NCBI RefSeq assembly: GCF_009724245.1
Contig: NZ_WNNK01000008.1
Span: 62,001-126,000, forward strand
Reading direction: 5' to 3'
Length of the DNA stretch: 64,000 nt
Source of the DNA: Pseudomonas spelaei
Lineage (GTDB): Bacteria; Pseudomonadota; Gammaproteobacteria; Pseudomonadales; Pseudomonadaceae
Under the pieces are notes generated by a model. It did not search any database. It saw only the letters and a list, made by a program, of their open reading frames with translations, and was not told the DNA's origin. The translations under genes and the position numbers were made by a program. Positions 46,114 to 55,427 of the stretch are shown here, piece by piece; position 1 is the first letter of the stretch, and each line of letters opens with the position of its first letter.

Positions 46114-47881
46114 CTGCGTTAATCCACTCTTTCACGACCTGGGCCACACGACCCGGGTCTTCTGCTACCAGACTCTTGATTGCGTTCAGTTGAGCGTCAT
46201 AGCCTTCGCTCGGGCTCGGCAACAGGATGCTTTGCGGGCCGCCGAGGCTGACCCGGTCGTTGCGCAGTTCACCATCCAGCCCGCCCATGCCGCCCAACTC
46301 GACATCGCTGCCACTCAGGGCCAACTGCTTCTTGCCGTGGCCGGTGATGTTGTTGAGCACCGGACGCAACACGCCAAACACCAGCACCAGGATGAACAGC
46401 ACGCCCAAGACTTGCTTGACCACATCCCAGAACCACGGTTGAGAGTAGAACGGAATGTCGGCAATCACCTCACCGCGCTCCAGGGAGAACGGCATGTTGA
46501 TCACGCTGACACTGTCACCACGGCTCGCATCAAAACCGACGGCGTCCTGCACCAGGCGAGTAAAGCGCGCCAATTCGTCGGCGCTCCACGGCGCACGGGT
46601 GGTTTCACCGTTGGCCGCGTTGATCTTGACCTGGTCATCCACCACCACCGATACCGACAACCGGTTAATCCGGCCCTGTTGCTGCTTGGTGTGACTGATG
46701 GAGCGGTCCAGTTCGAAGTTCTTGGTGGACTGGTTACGCTTGTCCGCAGGGTATGGCGCAAGCATCGGCTGGCCGGTGGCCGGGTCCATGATTTGCTGGC
46801 CGTTGGCGTCCAGCAGCGGTTGGCCAGGTTGAATCGCCGCGGCCATAGCGGCTGCGCCACCGGTGGTTTGCGGGGCCGAAGCCGGCGCCGGCGGCTGGTT
46901 GCTCAGGGCACCTGGCACACCTTGCGGGCCGTTGGAGGCCGTGCGTTGTTCGCTGGTCGATTGCTCGCTGCGCAAGGCCGGCTGATCGGGGTTGAACTGT
47001 TCGGACGTCGACTCGACCGCGCTGAAATCCACGTCGGCGGACACTTCAGCCTTGTAGCGGTCATTGCCCAGCACCGGTTGCAGGATGTTGTGTACCCGTT
47101 GGGTCAACATGCTTTCCATGCGACGGCTGTAGTCGAACTGCTTGCCGGCCATGGTCAGGGCAGAGTTTTCCGCCTGGTCGGAGAGCAGGTTGCCCTTCTG
47201 GTCGACCACGGTGATTTGCGACTTGCTCAACTCGGGAACGCTGGTGGCCACCAGGTTGATGATCGCCAACACTTGGCCAGGCTCCAGGGAGCGCCCGGAA
47301 AACAGCTCTACCAGTACCGAGGCGCTAGGCTTGCGCTCGTCGCGCACAAACACCGAGCTTTTCGGAATCGCCAGGTGCACCCGGGCGCCCTTGACGTTGT
47401 TCAGGCTGGAAATGGTCCGTGCCAGTTCGCCTTCCAGGCCGCGACGGTAGCGGGTGGCTTCCATGAACTGGCTGGTGCCCAGGCCCTGGTCCTTGTCGAG
47501 GATTTCAAAACCGATGTTCGCATCGCCGGGGGTGACACCGGCCGCAGCCAGTTTCATCCGCGCACGGGCCACGTCATCGGCCTTGACCAGCAAGGCGCCG
47601 GAGTTGGGTTCGACGGTGTAGGCGATGTCTGCGGCGGCCAGGGTTTCCATGATCTGCTTGGAATCCATGCCCGCGAGGCTGCCATACAGCGGCCGGTAAT
47701 CAGGTTGCTGGGACCACAGCACCACGGCAAAACCAATCGCCACGCTGGCGGCCAGGCCGACCATCAGGCCCACCTGACGCAACATGGTCATCTCGGAAAG
47801 GTTTTCCAGGAACGACAGGCCGAACAGCGGCGGCTTGCCGTCTGCCTTGGCGGGTGCGTTGTCCACGACTGCTTCTGCCAT
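46106..47881 (-). CDS. fliF: FliF, flagellar MS-ring protein
   Basis: FliF builds the MS ring in the inner membrane. The 591-residue protein has an N-terminal membrane helix (QVGLMVGLAASVAIGFAVVL), periplasmic ring-building motifs (RYRRGLEGELARTISSLNNV, RVHLAIPKSSVF), a Pro/Ala-rich middle and a second helix (VVKQVLGVLFILVLVFGVL). The C-terminal tail (VAQVVKEWINAD) binds FliG. It follows fliE by 16 bases. Confidence 0.97.
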   Translation of the reverse strand: MAEAVVDNAPAKADGKPPLFGLSFLENLSEMTMLRQVGLMVGLAASVAIGFAVVLWSQQPDYRPLYGSLAGMDSKQIMETLAAADIAYTVEPNSGALLVKADDVARARMKLAAAGVTPGDANIGFEILDKDQGLGTSQFMEATRYRRGLEGELARTISSLNNVKGARVHLAIPKSSVFVRDERKPSASVLVELFSGRSLEPGQVLAIINLVATSVPELSKSQITVVDQKGNLLSDQAENSALTMAGKQFDYSRRMESMLTQRVHNILQPVLGNDRYKAEVSADVDFSAVESTSEQFNPDQPALRSEQSTSEQRTASNGPQGVPGALSNQPPAPASAPQTTGGAAAMAAAIQPGQPLLDANGQQIMDPATGQPMLAPYPADKRNQSTKNFELDRSISHTKQQQGRINRLSVSVVVDDQVKINAANGETTRAPWSADELARFTRLVQDAVGFDASRGDSVSVINMPFSLERGEVIADIPFYSQPWFWDVVKQVLGVLFILVLVFGVLRPVLNNITGHGKKQLALSGSDVELGGMGGLDGELRNDRVSLGGPQSILLPSPSEGYDAQLNAIKSLVAEDPGRVAQVVKEWINADE

Positions 47882-47897
47882 GACTTAAATCTCGTCC

Positions 47898-48227
47898 TTA
47901 AACCGGCATCTGCATGATGTCTTGATAAGCCTGAACCAGCTTGTTGCGTACCTGGGTCAAGGCTTGGAAGGAAACACTGGCCTTTTGCGAAGCAATCATC
48001 ACATCGGTCAGGTCCACGCCGCTCTTGCCGATCTCGAAGGCGGTGGCTAACTGCGTGGAAGCTTGCTGGGTGTCGCTGACTTTGTTGATGGCCTGGCCGA
48101 GCATGTCGGCAAAATTGCTCTTGCCCAACTCCGGCGCTTCGGCGACGGATTTTGGACGAGCCATCGCATCCATTTGCATGGACCGCATATCCAACATCAA
48201 CCGATTGAACTCAACACCTTGGCTCAT
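47898..48227 (-). CDS. fliE: FliE, MS ring-rod junction protein
   Basis: FliE joins the MS ring to the rod. The 109-residue protein has the conserved C-terminal half ([20 protein letters not shown], then [18 protein letters not shown]) and a helical N-terminal part. It is the first gene of the fliEFGHIJ operon, with a sigma-54 element about 60 bases upstream. Confidence 0.96.
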   Translation of the reverse strand: MSQGVEFNRLMLDMRSMQMDAMARPKSVAEAPELGKSNFADMLGQAINKVSDTQQASTQLATAFEIGKSGVDLTDVMIASQKASVSFQALTQVRNKLVQAYQDIMQMPV

Positions 48228-48288
48228 GAACTTCTCTCTCCGACGACCCGCAATTTTTTGACACTACGTCTGCGGTTAGTAGGGTGGT

Positions 48289-48304
48289 AGCAACAAGGGT
48301 GCCA
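48289..48304 (-). promoter_or_regulatory. Sigma-54 promoter upstream of fliE
   Basis: The minus strand reads TGGCACC-CTTG-TTGCT, nearly the sigma-54 consensus with exact spacing, about 62 bases upstream of fliE and just after the fleR terminator. Confidence 0.88.
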
Positions 48305-48323
48305 GCTCCGTGGCTAATCGTAA

Positions 48324-48347
48324 GAAAAGACGACTGATCCTGTCGTC
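48324..48347 (-). terminator. Intrinsic terminator of fleR
   Basis: The stem GACGAC / GTCGTC with a 7-base loop is followed by TTTTCTTA on the minus strand, beginning 12 bases after the fleR stop. It isolates the fleSR transcript from the fliE promoter. Confidence 0.75.
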
Positions 48348-48358
48348 CCAAGTAAATA

Positions 48359-49744
48359 TCAGGTGGCGAAAAGGTAGGCTTCCACATCCATCCCGGCATC
48401 GCGCATCTGCGCCAGCTTGTAGCGCAAGGTTCGCGGGCTGATGCCCAGGCGCTCGGCGGCCTCTTTGCGGCGGCCGCGCTCGGAACGCAGGGTATCGATG
48501 ATCATCTGGAATTCGCGGCGGCGCAGGTCGTCACCCAAGGCGCCAGCCGATTCGGCTGCTGCCGTTTCAACCGGCGCGGTGCTCGCCGCCAGGCTCGGCA
48601 GCGGCGCACTATTGCCACCCATGGCCAGGCAGAAGTCCTGAGGCTGAATCAAGCCACCCTGCTGCAAGATCAATGCACGCTGGATCGCATTGTCCAATTC
48701 CCGCACATTGCCGGGCCATGGATAACCGATCAGGCAGGCCTGAGCGTCAGCCGACAAGCGCGCCTGGGCGTGCTTCATTTTATTGACGTGCTTGCTCAAC
48801 AAGCGTTCTGCCAAGGGGATGATATCCGCCGGGCGCTCACGCAGCGGGCGCCAGGCCAGCGGGAACACCGAGAGCCGGTAGAACAGGTCCTCACGGAAAC
48901 GCCCCGCCGCCACTTCGCCCGCCAGATCACGGTTGGTGGTAGCAACTACACGGATATCCAGCTGGATCGGCTTGCGTGCGCCTACCCGCTCCACTTCGCG
49001 CTCTTGCAGCACCCGCAGCAATTTGGCTTGCAGGCCCAGGGGCATCTCCGAGATTTCGTCCAGCAGGATGGTGCCGCCGTCGGCCTGCTCGAACTTGCCG
49101 GGCTGCGCCGCAATGGCGCCGGTGAACGAGCCTTTTTCGTGGCCGAACAAGGTGGCTTCGAGCATGTTGTCGGGGATCGCCGCGCAGTTGATCGCGATAA
49201 ACGGCTGCGTGGCACGATGGGATTGCTGGTGGATGTAACGCGCCAGGACTTCCTTGCCGGTGCCGGACTCGCCGGAGATCAGCACTGTGGAATCGCTGCG
49301 CGCCACGCGAGCAGCCAGCTCCAGCAACTGGGCACTGGCCGGCTCAAAGGCAATCGGGCCCTCACCATCGGATATGCCCACAGTACCGAGGGCATGGCGG
49401 GCGACCAGCTCGATCAGCGCCTTGGGCTCAAACGGTTTGACCAGGTAATCCGCCGCGCCTTGGCGCATGGCATCCACGGCCCGCTCCACCGCGCCGTGGG
49501 CGGTCATCAGCAGTACTGGCAATTGCGGCTGTCGGGCGCGCAACAGGCCCAGCAACTCGTGACCGTCCATGCCTGGCATGTTGACGTCGCTGACCACCAG
49601 GCTGAAAGACTCTTGCCCGACCGCCTCAAGGGCCTCTTCGGCCGAGCCGACCGCCCGATAGTCATGGCCGGCCAACAGCAACGTGTCCGCCAGGGCTTCG
49701 CGCAGGGCGCGGTCGTCTTCAACCAGTAGAACCTTGATCGCCAT
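48359..49744 (-). CDS. fleR: FleR, sigma-54-dependent flagellar response regulator
   Basis: FleR activates class III flagellar genes when phosphorylated by FleS. The 461-residue protein has a receiver domain (VLLVEDDRALREAL, phospho-acceptor Asp53), an AAA+ domain with Walker A GESGTGKE (about 158-165) and the sigma-54 contact loop GSFTGA (205-210; the common form is GAFTGA). It ends in a Fis-type HTH (RRKEAAERLGISPRTLRYKL). I start at ATG 49742-49744, where the receiver begins; the open frame extends into fleS. Confidence 0.96.
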   Translation of the reverse strand: MAIKVLLVEDDRALREALADTLLLAGHDYRAVGSAEEALEAVGQESFSLVVSDVNMPGMDGHELLGLLRARQPQLPVLLMTAHGAVERAVDAMRQGAADYLVKPFEPKALIELVARHALGTVGISDGEGPIAFEPASAQLLELAARVARSDSTVLISGESGTGKEVLARYIHQQSHRATQPFIAINCAAIPDNMLEATLFGHEKGSFTGAIAAQPGKFEQADGGTILLDEISEMPLGLQAKLLRVLQEREVERVGARKPIQLDIRVVATTNRDLAGEVAAGRFREDLFYRLSVFPLAWRPLRERPADIIPLAERLLSKHVNKMKHAQARLSADAQACLIGYPWPGNVRELDNAIQRALILQQGGLIQPQDFCLAMGGNSAPLPSLAASTAPVETAAAESAGALGDDLRRREFQMIIDTLRSERGRRKEAAERLGISPRTLRYKLAQMRDAGMDVEAYLFAT

Positions 49745-49749
49745 TACTT

Positions 49750-50964
49750 TTACTCCGCGCTTGGCGCGCTTGAAAACAGCGGCAGCGTCATCAATGCGCA
49801 CGTGCCGCGACCCAACCGGGAATGCAGCTGCAATTCTCCCTGATGCGCACGGGCGACTGCCTTGACCACGGTCAGTCCGAGGCCGGTGCCATTGGTCTTG
49901 GTGGTGAAAAAAGGCTCACCCAGGCGTTGCAACACCGCAGGTTCGATCCCGCTGCCGCTGTCGCTGATGCACAGGCGCAGTACTTCGCCACGGCTATACA
50001 GATGCACTTTGAGTCGCGCCCCGGGGCCGCTGGCCTGGGTCGCGTTTTCGATCAGGTTGAGCAGCGCGCCCACCAGGGTGTCGCGGTTGCACAGCAACTC
50101 GCCCAGGTGACTGTCGCACTGCCAACGCATCGAGACGTCCTGAATATGCGCGGCGGCGGCGGCTTGCAAGGACTGCATCAGGATGGCCGGGGTGACGCGG
50201 TCGGTCAGCGGTAGTTCGCCACGGGCAAACACCAGCATGTCGCGCACCTGATGCTCCAATTCGTGCAGACGCTCTTTGAGTCGGCCGGCAAAACGCTGGT
50301 GGGTGGCGGCAGGCAATTGTTCATCAGTCAAATGACTGGCGTAGATCAGGGCGGCGGACAACGGCGTACGAATCTGATGTGCCAAGGAAGCAACCATCCG
50401 CCCCAGGGACGACAACCGCTCGTGGCGCGCCAACTGATCCTGCAAGTGACGGGTTTCAGTCAGGTCATTGAGCAACACCAACTGCCCGGGCTCGGCATCC
50501 AGGGAACGGGTGGCAATGGACAGCCGGCGACCGTCCTTGAGGGACACTTCATGCCCGTCATCTTCGCGGGGAGCGAAGCAACGGCTGATGACGTGGCGCC
50601 ACAGCTCACCTTCCAGGGGCAGGCCCAGCAAGTCGCAGGCAGTCGGGTTGGCTTCGCGCACACGGCCTTGGTCGTCGATGACGATCACGCCACCGGGCAA
50701 CAGGTCGAGGAGGTTTTGCAGACGGTTGGCCAGGCGCTCTTTCTCGGCCAGCTCTTCCATGCGCTGGGCACTGACCACCGCCAGCTCGCCTTTGAGCTCC
50801 GACACACGGGCTTCCAGCAGGCTGTAGGAGTCGGTCAACTGGCTGGACATCTGATTGAACAGCGAAAACGCCTGCTCAAGTCCAAGCCGGCTGATCTGCT
50901 CTACGGAGGGGGCCGGCCCCTGAATGTCAGGGGCCGAAGATAGTTGGGCGGCGTGGGGCATCAT
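49750..50964 (-). CDS. fleS: FleS, sensor histidine kinase for flagellar gene control
   Basis: FleS phosphorylates FleR. The 404-residue protein has no membrane helices and so is cytoplasmic. It has an N-terminal coiled coil (SELKGELAVVSAQRMEELAE), a PAS domain (LLDLLPGGVIVIDDQGRVRE), a HisKA domain with the phospho-histidine (MVASLAHQIRTPLSAALIYA) and an ATPase domain (LIENATQAS, ISDSGSGIEP, TNGTGLGLTVVKAVARAH). It is cotranscribed with fleR, five bases downstream. Confidence 0.96.
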   Translation of the reverse strand: MMPHAAQLSSAPDIQGPAPSVEQISRLGLEQAFSLFNQMSSQLTDSYSLLEARVSELKGELAVVSAQRMEELAEKERLANRLQNLLDLLPGGVIVIDDQGRVREANPTACDLLGLPLEGELWRHVISRCFAPREDDGHEVSLKDGRRLSIATRSLDAEPGQLVLLNDLTETRHLQDQLARHERLSSLGRMVASLAHQIRTPLSAALIYASHLTDEQLPAATHQRFAGRLKERLHELEHQVRDMLVFARGELPLTDRVTPAILMQSLQAAAAAHIQDVSMRWQCDSHLGELLCNRDTLVGALLNLIENATQASGPGARLKVHLYSRGEVLRLCISDSGSGIEPAVLQRLGEPFFTTKTNGTGLGLTVVKAVARAHQGELQLHSRLGRGTCALMTLPLFSSAPSAE

Positions 50965-51014
50965 GCTCTCTCGCTTGGCTGACCGTCAGTTAAACGGAAC
51001 GTTGCGAGTGCTGT

Positions 51015-51030
51015 AGCAATACCCGTGCCT
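51015..51030 (-). promoter_or_regulatory. Sigma-54 promoter upstream of fleS
   Basis: The minus strand reads AGGCACG-GGTA-TTGCT, matching the consensus at nearly all positions, about 50 bases upstream of fleS. It fits activation of fleSR by FleQ. Confidence 0.88.
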
Positions 51031-51042
51031 AAAAAAATAGGC
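51027..51042 (-). other. Hairpin overlapping the fleS promoter, downstream of fleQ
   Basis: GCCTA and TAGGC flank six T residues on the minus strand, 30 bases after the fleQ stop. The lower arm shares four bases with the -24 box of the fleS promoter. No T tail follows, so termination activity is doubtful. Confidence 0.4.
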
Positions 51043-51071
51043 TTAGTTTTCAGTCAGTTGAAAAACAGGCG

Positions 51072-52547
51072 TCAATCATCCGCCTGTTCATCACCTTCAC
51101 GACGGCTCATGCCGTACTTGCGCATCTTCTCCACCAGGGTGGTACGGCGAATGCGCAGGCGCTCGGCGGCACGCGCCACGATGCCATTGGCGTCGTCCAA
51201 GGCTTGCTGGATCAGGCCTTGCTCCAGGCTGCCGAGGTAGTCCTTCAAGTCCAGGCCTTCTGGCGGCAGCATAGCGGTAGCGCCGAAGTCCGGGGTATGA
51301 CCGTTGATGGCCACCCGCTCTTCCAGGTCGCTGCGCAGGCTGTCCACCAACTGTTCGTCTTCGTCGTCGACGTAGCGGAACTTCTTCGGCAACTCGACCA
51401 CGCCGATCACCCCATACGGGTGCATGATCGCCATGCGCTCCACCAGGTTGGCCAGCTCGCGAACGTTGCCCGGCCAGCCATGGCGGCACAGGGACATGAT
51501 TGCCGCCGAGTTGAAACGAATCGAACCACGCTTTTCGTGCTCCATGCGCGAAATCAGCTCGTTCATCAGCAACGGGATGTCTTCGACCCGCTCACGCAGG
51601 GGCGCCATCTCGATTGGGAATACGTTGAGACGGTAGTACAGGTCTTCGCGGAAACTGCCGACCTCGATCATGCTTTCGAGGTTCTTGTGGGTGGCGGCAA
51701 TGATGCGCACATCAACGCTTTGGGTCTTGTTGCTACCCACGCGCTCGAAGGTGCGCTCTTGCAGGACCCGCAGCAGTTTGACCTGCATCGGCAACGGCAT
51801 GTCGCCGATTTCGTCGAGGAACAGCGTGCCACCGTTGGCCAGCTCAAAACGCCCGGCACGGCTGGTGATCGCCCCGGTAAAGGCGCCCTTCTCGTGGCCG
51901 AACAGTTCGCTTTCCAGCAATTCAGCAGGAATCGCCCCGCAGTTGACCGGCACGAATGGCCCGTCGCGGCGCTTGGAGTGATAGTGCAGGTTGCGCGCCA
52001 CCACTTCCTTGCCGGTGCCGGATTCGCCGAGGATCAGCACGCTGGCGTCGGTGTCGGCCACTTGCTGCATCATCTGGCGCACATGCTGAATGGCGCGGCT
52101 GGTGCCGACCAGGCTGCGGAACAGATTGGGTTCGCGGTGACGCCCACGCTCGCGAGCCTGGTCGTACATCTCACGATAGACCTGGGCACGGTGCAGGGAG
52201 TCGAGCAATTTGCTGTAGCTGGGAGGCATTTCCAGGTTGGAAAGCACCCGACGGCGCTGGTCTTCCGGAAGGTCCACGGAAGAAATATCACCCATTAGCA
52301 ACACCGGAAGGAACTCATCCCAGGTTGACAGTGTCTTTAACAGGCCAAGAACTGTTCCAGGAGCGTTTACCGTCCCGATCAGCACACAAATGACTTCGCG
52401 GCTCGACGACAACGAGCTGACCGCCTGCTGCCAGTCGTGACTGCCGCAGGGTAGATTTTCTTCGCCAAGAAAATTCAAAATCACCGCTAAATCGCGGCGT
52501 CGAACGCTATCGTCATCGATTAGCAGAATTTTGGTTTCACGCCACAT
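51072..52547 (-). CDS. fleQ: FleQ, master flagellar regulator (bacterial enhancer-binding protein)
   Basis: FleQ activates sigma-54 flagellar promoters and in P. aeruginosa also responds to cyclic di-GMP to control matrix genes. The 491-residue protein has an N-terminal FleQ domain ([20 protein letters not shown]) that looks like a receiver but shows no phospho-acceptor aspartate near residue 58 (VLIGTVNAP). An AAA+ domain follows, with Walker A GESGTGKE (174-181), GAFTGA (221-226) and Walker B LFLDEI (242-247), and then a C-terminal HTH ([20 protein letters not shown]). It has its own 170-base upstream region. Confidence 0.98.
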   Translation of the reverse strand: MWRETKILLIDDDSVRRRDLAVILNFLGEENLPCGSHDWQQAVSSLSSSREVICVLIGTVNAPGTVLGLLKTLSTWDEFLPVLLMGDISSVDLPEDQRRRVLSNLEMPPSYSKLLDSLHRAQVYREMYDQARERGRHREPNLFRSLVGTSRAIQHVRQMMQQVADTDASVLILGESGTGKEVVARNLHYHSKRRDGPFVPVNCGAIPAELLESELFGHEKGAFTGAITSRAGRFELANGGTLFLDEIGDMPLPMQVKLLRVLQERTFERVGSNKTQSVDVRIIAATHKNLESMIEVGSFREDLYYRLNVFPIEMAPLRERVEDIPLLMNELISRMEHEKRGSIRFNSAAIMSLCRHGWPGNVRELANLVERMAIMHPYGVIGVVELPKKFRYVDDEDEQLVDSLRSDLEERVAINGHTPDFGATAMLPPEGLDLKDYLGSLEQGLIQQALDDANGIVARAAERLRIRRTTLVEKMRKYGMSRREGDEQADD

Positions 52548-52719
52548 GCAATAGCAACTTCCCTAGTAAACTCAAATGCCCTCGAGTCGGGGCAATCTAG
52601 AAAGCTGTAGGCATTTACTGCGTTACAGCCATCTGATGTCTGAAAATAGCACTAGTTAAGTCAAAAAAACGTGCACAGTCAAATTTATGACGCGCTATGT
52701 TCGGATTAACTGAGCCAGA

Positions 52720-53016
52720 TCAGCCGAACAGATGGTAAACCTTTGACGCATTTTTCGCTTGGTTGATCTGCGACATCTCTTCGAAGATCGCCTGGCGCTC
52801 CCCGGTCGTCACCTCAAGCAACTGTTGATAGACCACCAGCAGGCTTTCCAGCTTTTCGCGCAGGGCATCCTCGTCAACCGGCGCTTCATTGAGCACCTCG
52901 TCGATCACGCTGCGGCAGCCCATGTCCAGCTCGCCGATGGCGTCCCAGTTACGTTCAGCCAGCGCGCCGATCAGGGCTTCACGGGTTTCATCAATGCGTT
53001 GCAGTGCTTGGCTCAT
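52720..53016 (-). CDS. fliT: FliT/FleP-like flagellar assembly protein
   Basis: The 98-residue helical protein lies between fliS and fleQ, where pseudomonads carry fliT (fleP), a chaperone or regulator of the filament cap protein FliD. It starts MSQALQRIDETREALIGALA and has an acidic middle (EALREKLESLLVVYQQLLEV), resembling FliT in size and composition more than in clear motifs. I start at ATG 53014-53016; an upstream extension is not supported. The following 170 bases before fleQ hold its promoter region, with no clear sigma-54 or terminator signal. Confidence 0.8.
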   Translation of the reverse strand: MSQALQRIDETREALIGALAERNWDAIGELDMGCRSVIDEVLNEAPVDEDALREKLESLLVVYQQLLEVTTGERQAIFEEMSQINQAKNASKVYHLFG

Positions 53017-53041
53017 GACGTGCTCCTCAAAGCCTGTGGCC

Positions 53042-53446
53042 TTATTGTGCTGCGCCCGGTGATATCGCGATGGCATCCCAGCCTTCTTTCACGGTAATCA
53101 GCAAACGGGCGACTTCGTCGATCATGTCGGCATCGTTGTGCAGATTGGCTTCCATCAAGCGGTTGGTCATGTAGACATACAGACTTTCCAGTTGCTGAAC
53201 GTATTCCTTGTTGTCGCTTTTTTCCGCATCCAGGCCGTCACGAAGGCCGATGATGATATCGGCGGCCTTTCCAAGCATCAGGCCCTTCTGAGCAATGTCA
53301 CCGCGCGCCAGGGCACCTTTGGCTTGCGCCATGCGGTCCAGGCCACCCTCCATCAGCAACTGCACCAGGCGATGCGGGCTGGCTTCGGAGATCTGGGCAT
53401 GGGAATTGACCTTCTGGTATTGGCGAAGGGCTCTCATGGGATTCAT
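53042..53446 (-). CDS. fliS: FliS, flagellin export chaperone
   Basis: FliS binds the C-terminus of flagellin and stops early polymerisation. The 134-residue helical protein starts MNPMRALRQYQKVNSHAQIS with the conserved QYQKV segment, followed by SPHRLVQLLMEGGLDRMAQA and LYVYMTNRLMEANLHNDADM. The start at ATG 53444-53446 has GAGG nine bases upstream. It is followed closely by fliT. Confidence 0.95.
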   Translation of the reverse strand: MNPMRALRQYQKVNSHAQISEASPHRLVQLLMEGGLDRMAQAKGALARGDIAQKGLMLGKAADIIIGLRDGLDAEKSDNKEYVQQLESLYVYMTNRLMEANLHNDADMIDEVARLLITVKEGWDAIAISPGAAQ

Positions 53447-53543
53447 GTTTCTACCTCGTGACAGGCAACAGCGAGAAGGGTTGCAGTAACCATTATGTCG
53501 ACCGGGTCGCAAAAAGCTTTAACCCGCCGGTCTTAGGAAGAAC

Positions 53544-53571
53544 AAAGCCCAGGCTAATAGACCTGGGCTTT
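53544..53571 (-). terminator. Intrinsic terminator of fliD
   Basis: A 10-base perfect inverted repeat (AAAGCCCAGG / CCTGGGCTTT) with an 8-base loop starts 15 bases after the fliD stop and runs into TTTGTTCTT. It implies that fliS-fliT need their own promoter or readthrough. Confidence 0.85.
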
Positions 53572-53586
53572 TTCATGCGCAGTCAA

Positions 53587-54993
53587 TCAGTTGCTGCTTT
53601 TCGAGTTACTGATCGCACTGAGCGTGCCGAGGATGCTGTTGCTCTGCTGGCGCAACTGCGCCACCAGCGTATCCATGGCGGTGTACTTGCGGGTCAAGGC
53701 ATCTTGCATCGTCGTGAGACGCTCATCCAGATCAGTCTGTTGCTTGGTCAGGTCTTTCAGGCTGTCGGCCAACGACGTCGTGCGCGTCGCCAGAATCCCG
53801 GTAGTGGGCTTGGCATAGGCATCGGTAGCCGCCGTCAGCCGCGCCAGCAAACCGGTCTTGCCGCTGAAGATACTGTTGATATCAGCCGCATTGGTCAGCA
53901 CAGCCTTATCCCACTGCTTGCTGTCGATGCTCAGCGCGCCGGTGTCCTGGTCGGTCGTGACGCCAAATTGCGCCAGGGACTTCAAGGTACCGTTGCCGGA
54001 CAGCGCGTTGAACTCGTTGCGGATCGCCCCCTGCAGGGTGCGCATGGTCGAATCGCCGGTCAGGGTCGCCGCGATGGAGTTACCTGCAGCATCCTTGGTG
54101 ACCTTGGTCTCGGCGTTCATGGCCTTGAGCAGGGCGTTGTAGCTGTCGACAAAGCCCTTGACCCCGGACTTGAGTGCGGTGGTGCTGGTGGTAACCGAAA
54201 TGGTCATGGCCGTACGATTCGGGTTTGTTGTATTCGGATCGTTAGGAATGACCGTAGGCGACAGCGACAGCAATTTGATGCTCACGCCACTCACAGCATC
54301 CGTGATGTTATTGGTCTTGGATTCCGCAGCAATACCATCGATGGTGTACTTGGCATTCTGCGGTTGGTCCACGACCGTGTAGCCGGTATCAATCCCGGAA
54401 TTGCCCGACATCGCCAGGTCCGAACCGACCCCGGCAGTGGTGGACGTCAAGATCAGACGCGAACCGTTGGAGTCGGTGAGGATGTTGGCACTCAGGCCGG
54501 CGGTGCCGAACTGCGAGTTGATCGAATCACGCACCTGTTGCAGGGTCGCGCCCGCCGGAACACTCAGGTCAAAGTTCTTGCCCGACTGCGAGATGGTCAG
54601 CGTCGTAGCCTTATCGGTCTTGTTGACGATCGTTGATTGGCCACCAGGGAAACTGGTGGTCGACAGCTTTGAAGGCTTCGCCAACTGATTGACCACCAGC
54701 GAGAAGCTACCGTTGGCCGCCCCCTGGTTAGCCGTCATGGTCGCGACCTTTTCATCCGAAGACGTGCCGGTCAAACCACTGAAGCTGTTGTCGGTACCCA
54801 TGCTGGTCAGCGCACCACGGAAGGCGTCCAGGGCAGCCTGGATCTTGCCGATTGATGACAGCTGAGTGGTTGCCTTTTGCGACTGAGTGTTGATCTGAGC
54901 CTGTTTCGGCGCTCGCTCGGCATCCACCAGGGACTTCACAATCGCTTGGGTGTCGAAGCCCGACCCCACGCCAGTAATCGTTGTACCTGCCAT
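53587..54993 (-). CDS. fliD: FliD, filament cap protein
   Basis: FliD caps the growing filament. The 468-residue protein has the conserved N-terminal MAGTTITGVGSGFDTQAIVK with coiled-coil regions at both ends, and the variable exposed domains between are rich in Thr, Ser and Asn. The C-terminus carries LTKQQTDLDERLTTMQDALT. The second of two adjacent ATG codons (54991-54993) is chosen because AGGAG lies seven bases upstream. It follows flaG by about 80 bases. Confidence 0.96.
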   Translation of the reverse strand: MAGTTITGVGSGFDTQAIVKSLVDAERAPKQAQINTQSQKATTQLSSIGKIQAALDAFRGALTSMGTDNSFSGLTGTSSDEKVATMTANQGAANGSFSLVVNQLAKPSKLSTTSFPGGQSTIVNKTDKATTLTISQSGKNFDLSVPAGATLQQVRDSINSQFGTAGLSANILTDSNGSRLILTSTTAGVGSDLAMSGNSGIDTGYTVVDQPQNAKYTIDGIAAESKTNNITDAVSGVSIKLLSLSPTVIPNDPNTTNPNRTAMTISVTTSTTALKSGVKGFVDSYNALLKAMNAETKVTKDAAGNSIAATLTGDSTMRTLQGAIRNEFNALSGNGTLKSLAQFGVTTDQDTGALSIDSKQWDKAVLTNAADINSIFSGKTGLLARLTAATDAYAKPTTGILATRTTSLADSLKDLTKQQTDLDERLTTMQDALTRKYTAMDTLVAQLRQQSNSILGTLSAISNSKSSN

Positions 54994-55074
54994 CATCCTT
55001 CTCCTATTTCGGTGGCTGCCGTTATCTTGACGAACATCGCTTCAAGCGGTAACAGCAACAAGTTTCATGCCAGC

Positions 55075-55425
55075 TCAAGCCTTGCCGTCAAACAACACAT
55101 GACTGGCACTGGCCAGGTTTTGCGCCAGCTTCAAAGCTGTTTCCGAGGGAATCTGGCGGATCACTTCACCGGTGTCGGTGGCAATGACCTTGACCACAAC
55201 CCTATGGGTGGAATCATCAATGGAAAAATCCAGATTGCGCTGGGCCGCTTGTACGAATTCTTTAATATCGGTGACCGCTTTTTCCAGATCGTCCCGCTGG
55301 GACTTCTCTGCGGTTGGCGCCACCGCTTCAACCTTGGTCTTGTCTTTGTCCGCAACCACCGGTGTCACGGCGCCTTGAGGGATCAATGGCGGATAAGACA
55401 AGTTCAGCTTTACGTTCATGTCCAT
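55075..55425 (-). CDS. flaG: FlaG family protein
   Basis: FlaG proteins affect filament length in polar-flagellated bacteria. The 116-residue protein has a Pro-rich, low-complexity N-terminal half and the conserved FlaG domain (FVQAAQRNLDFSIDDSTHRV, VVKVIATDTGEVIRQIPSET). The start ATG 55423-55425 lies just after a hairpin whose loop holds the ribosome binding site AGAGGA, so translation may be controlled. It follows the fliC terminator by about 30 bases. Confidence 0.93.
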   Translation of the reverse strand: MDMNVKLNLSYPPLIPQGAVTPVVADKDKTKVEAVAPTAEKSQRDDLEKAVTDIKEFVQAAQRNLDFSIDDSTHRVVVKVIATDTGEVIRQIPSETALKLAQNLASASHVLFDGKA

Positions 55426-55427
55426 GA

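Noticed and set aside
45959..47917. Plus-strand open frame of 652 codons opposite fliF
   Set aside because: Shadow of fliF caused by third-position GC; no protein family features.
52548..52719. Sigma-70 promoter of fleQ
   Set aside because: TTGACT sequences occur in an AT-rich stretch, but none has a convincing -10 at 16-18 bases, so no site is annotated.
53447..53543. Sigma-28-like element before fliS (TAAAGCTT followed by CGACATAA)
   Set aside because: Spacing is two bases longer than consensus and the -10 box is poor, although some promoter is needed after the fliD terminator.
54997..55074. Sigma-54-like sequence before fliD (TGGCATG-AAAC-TTGTT)
   Set aside because: The -12 box has GT in place of the nearly invariant GC, so I do not call it a promoter.
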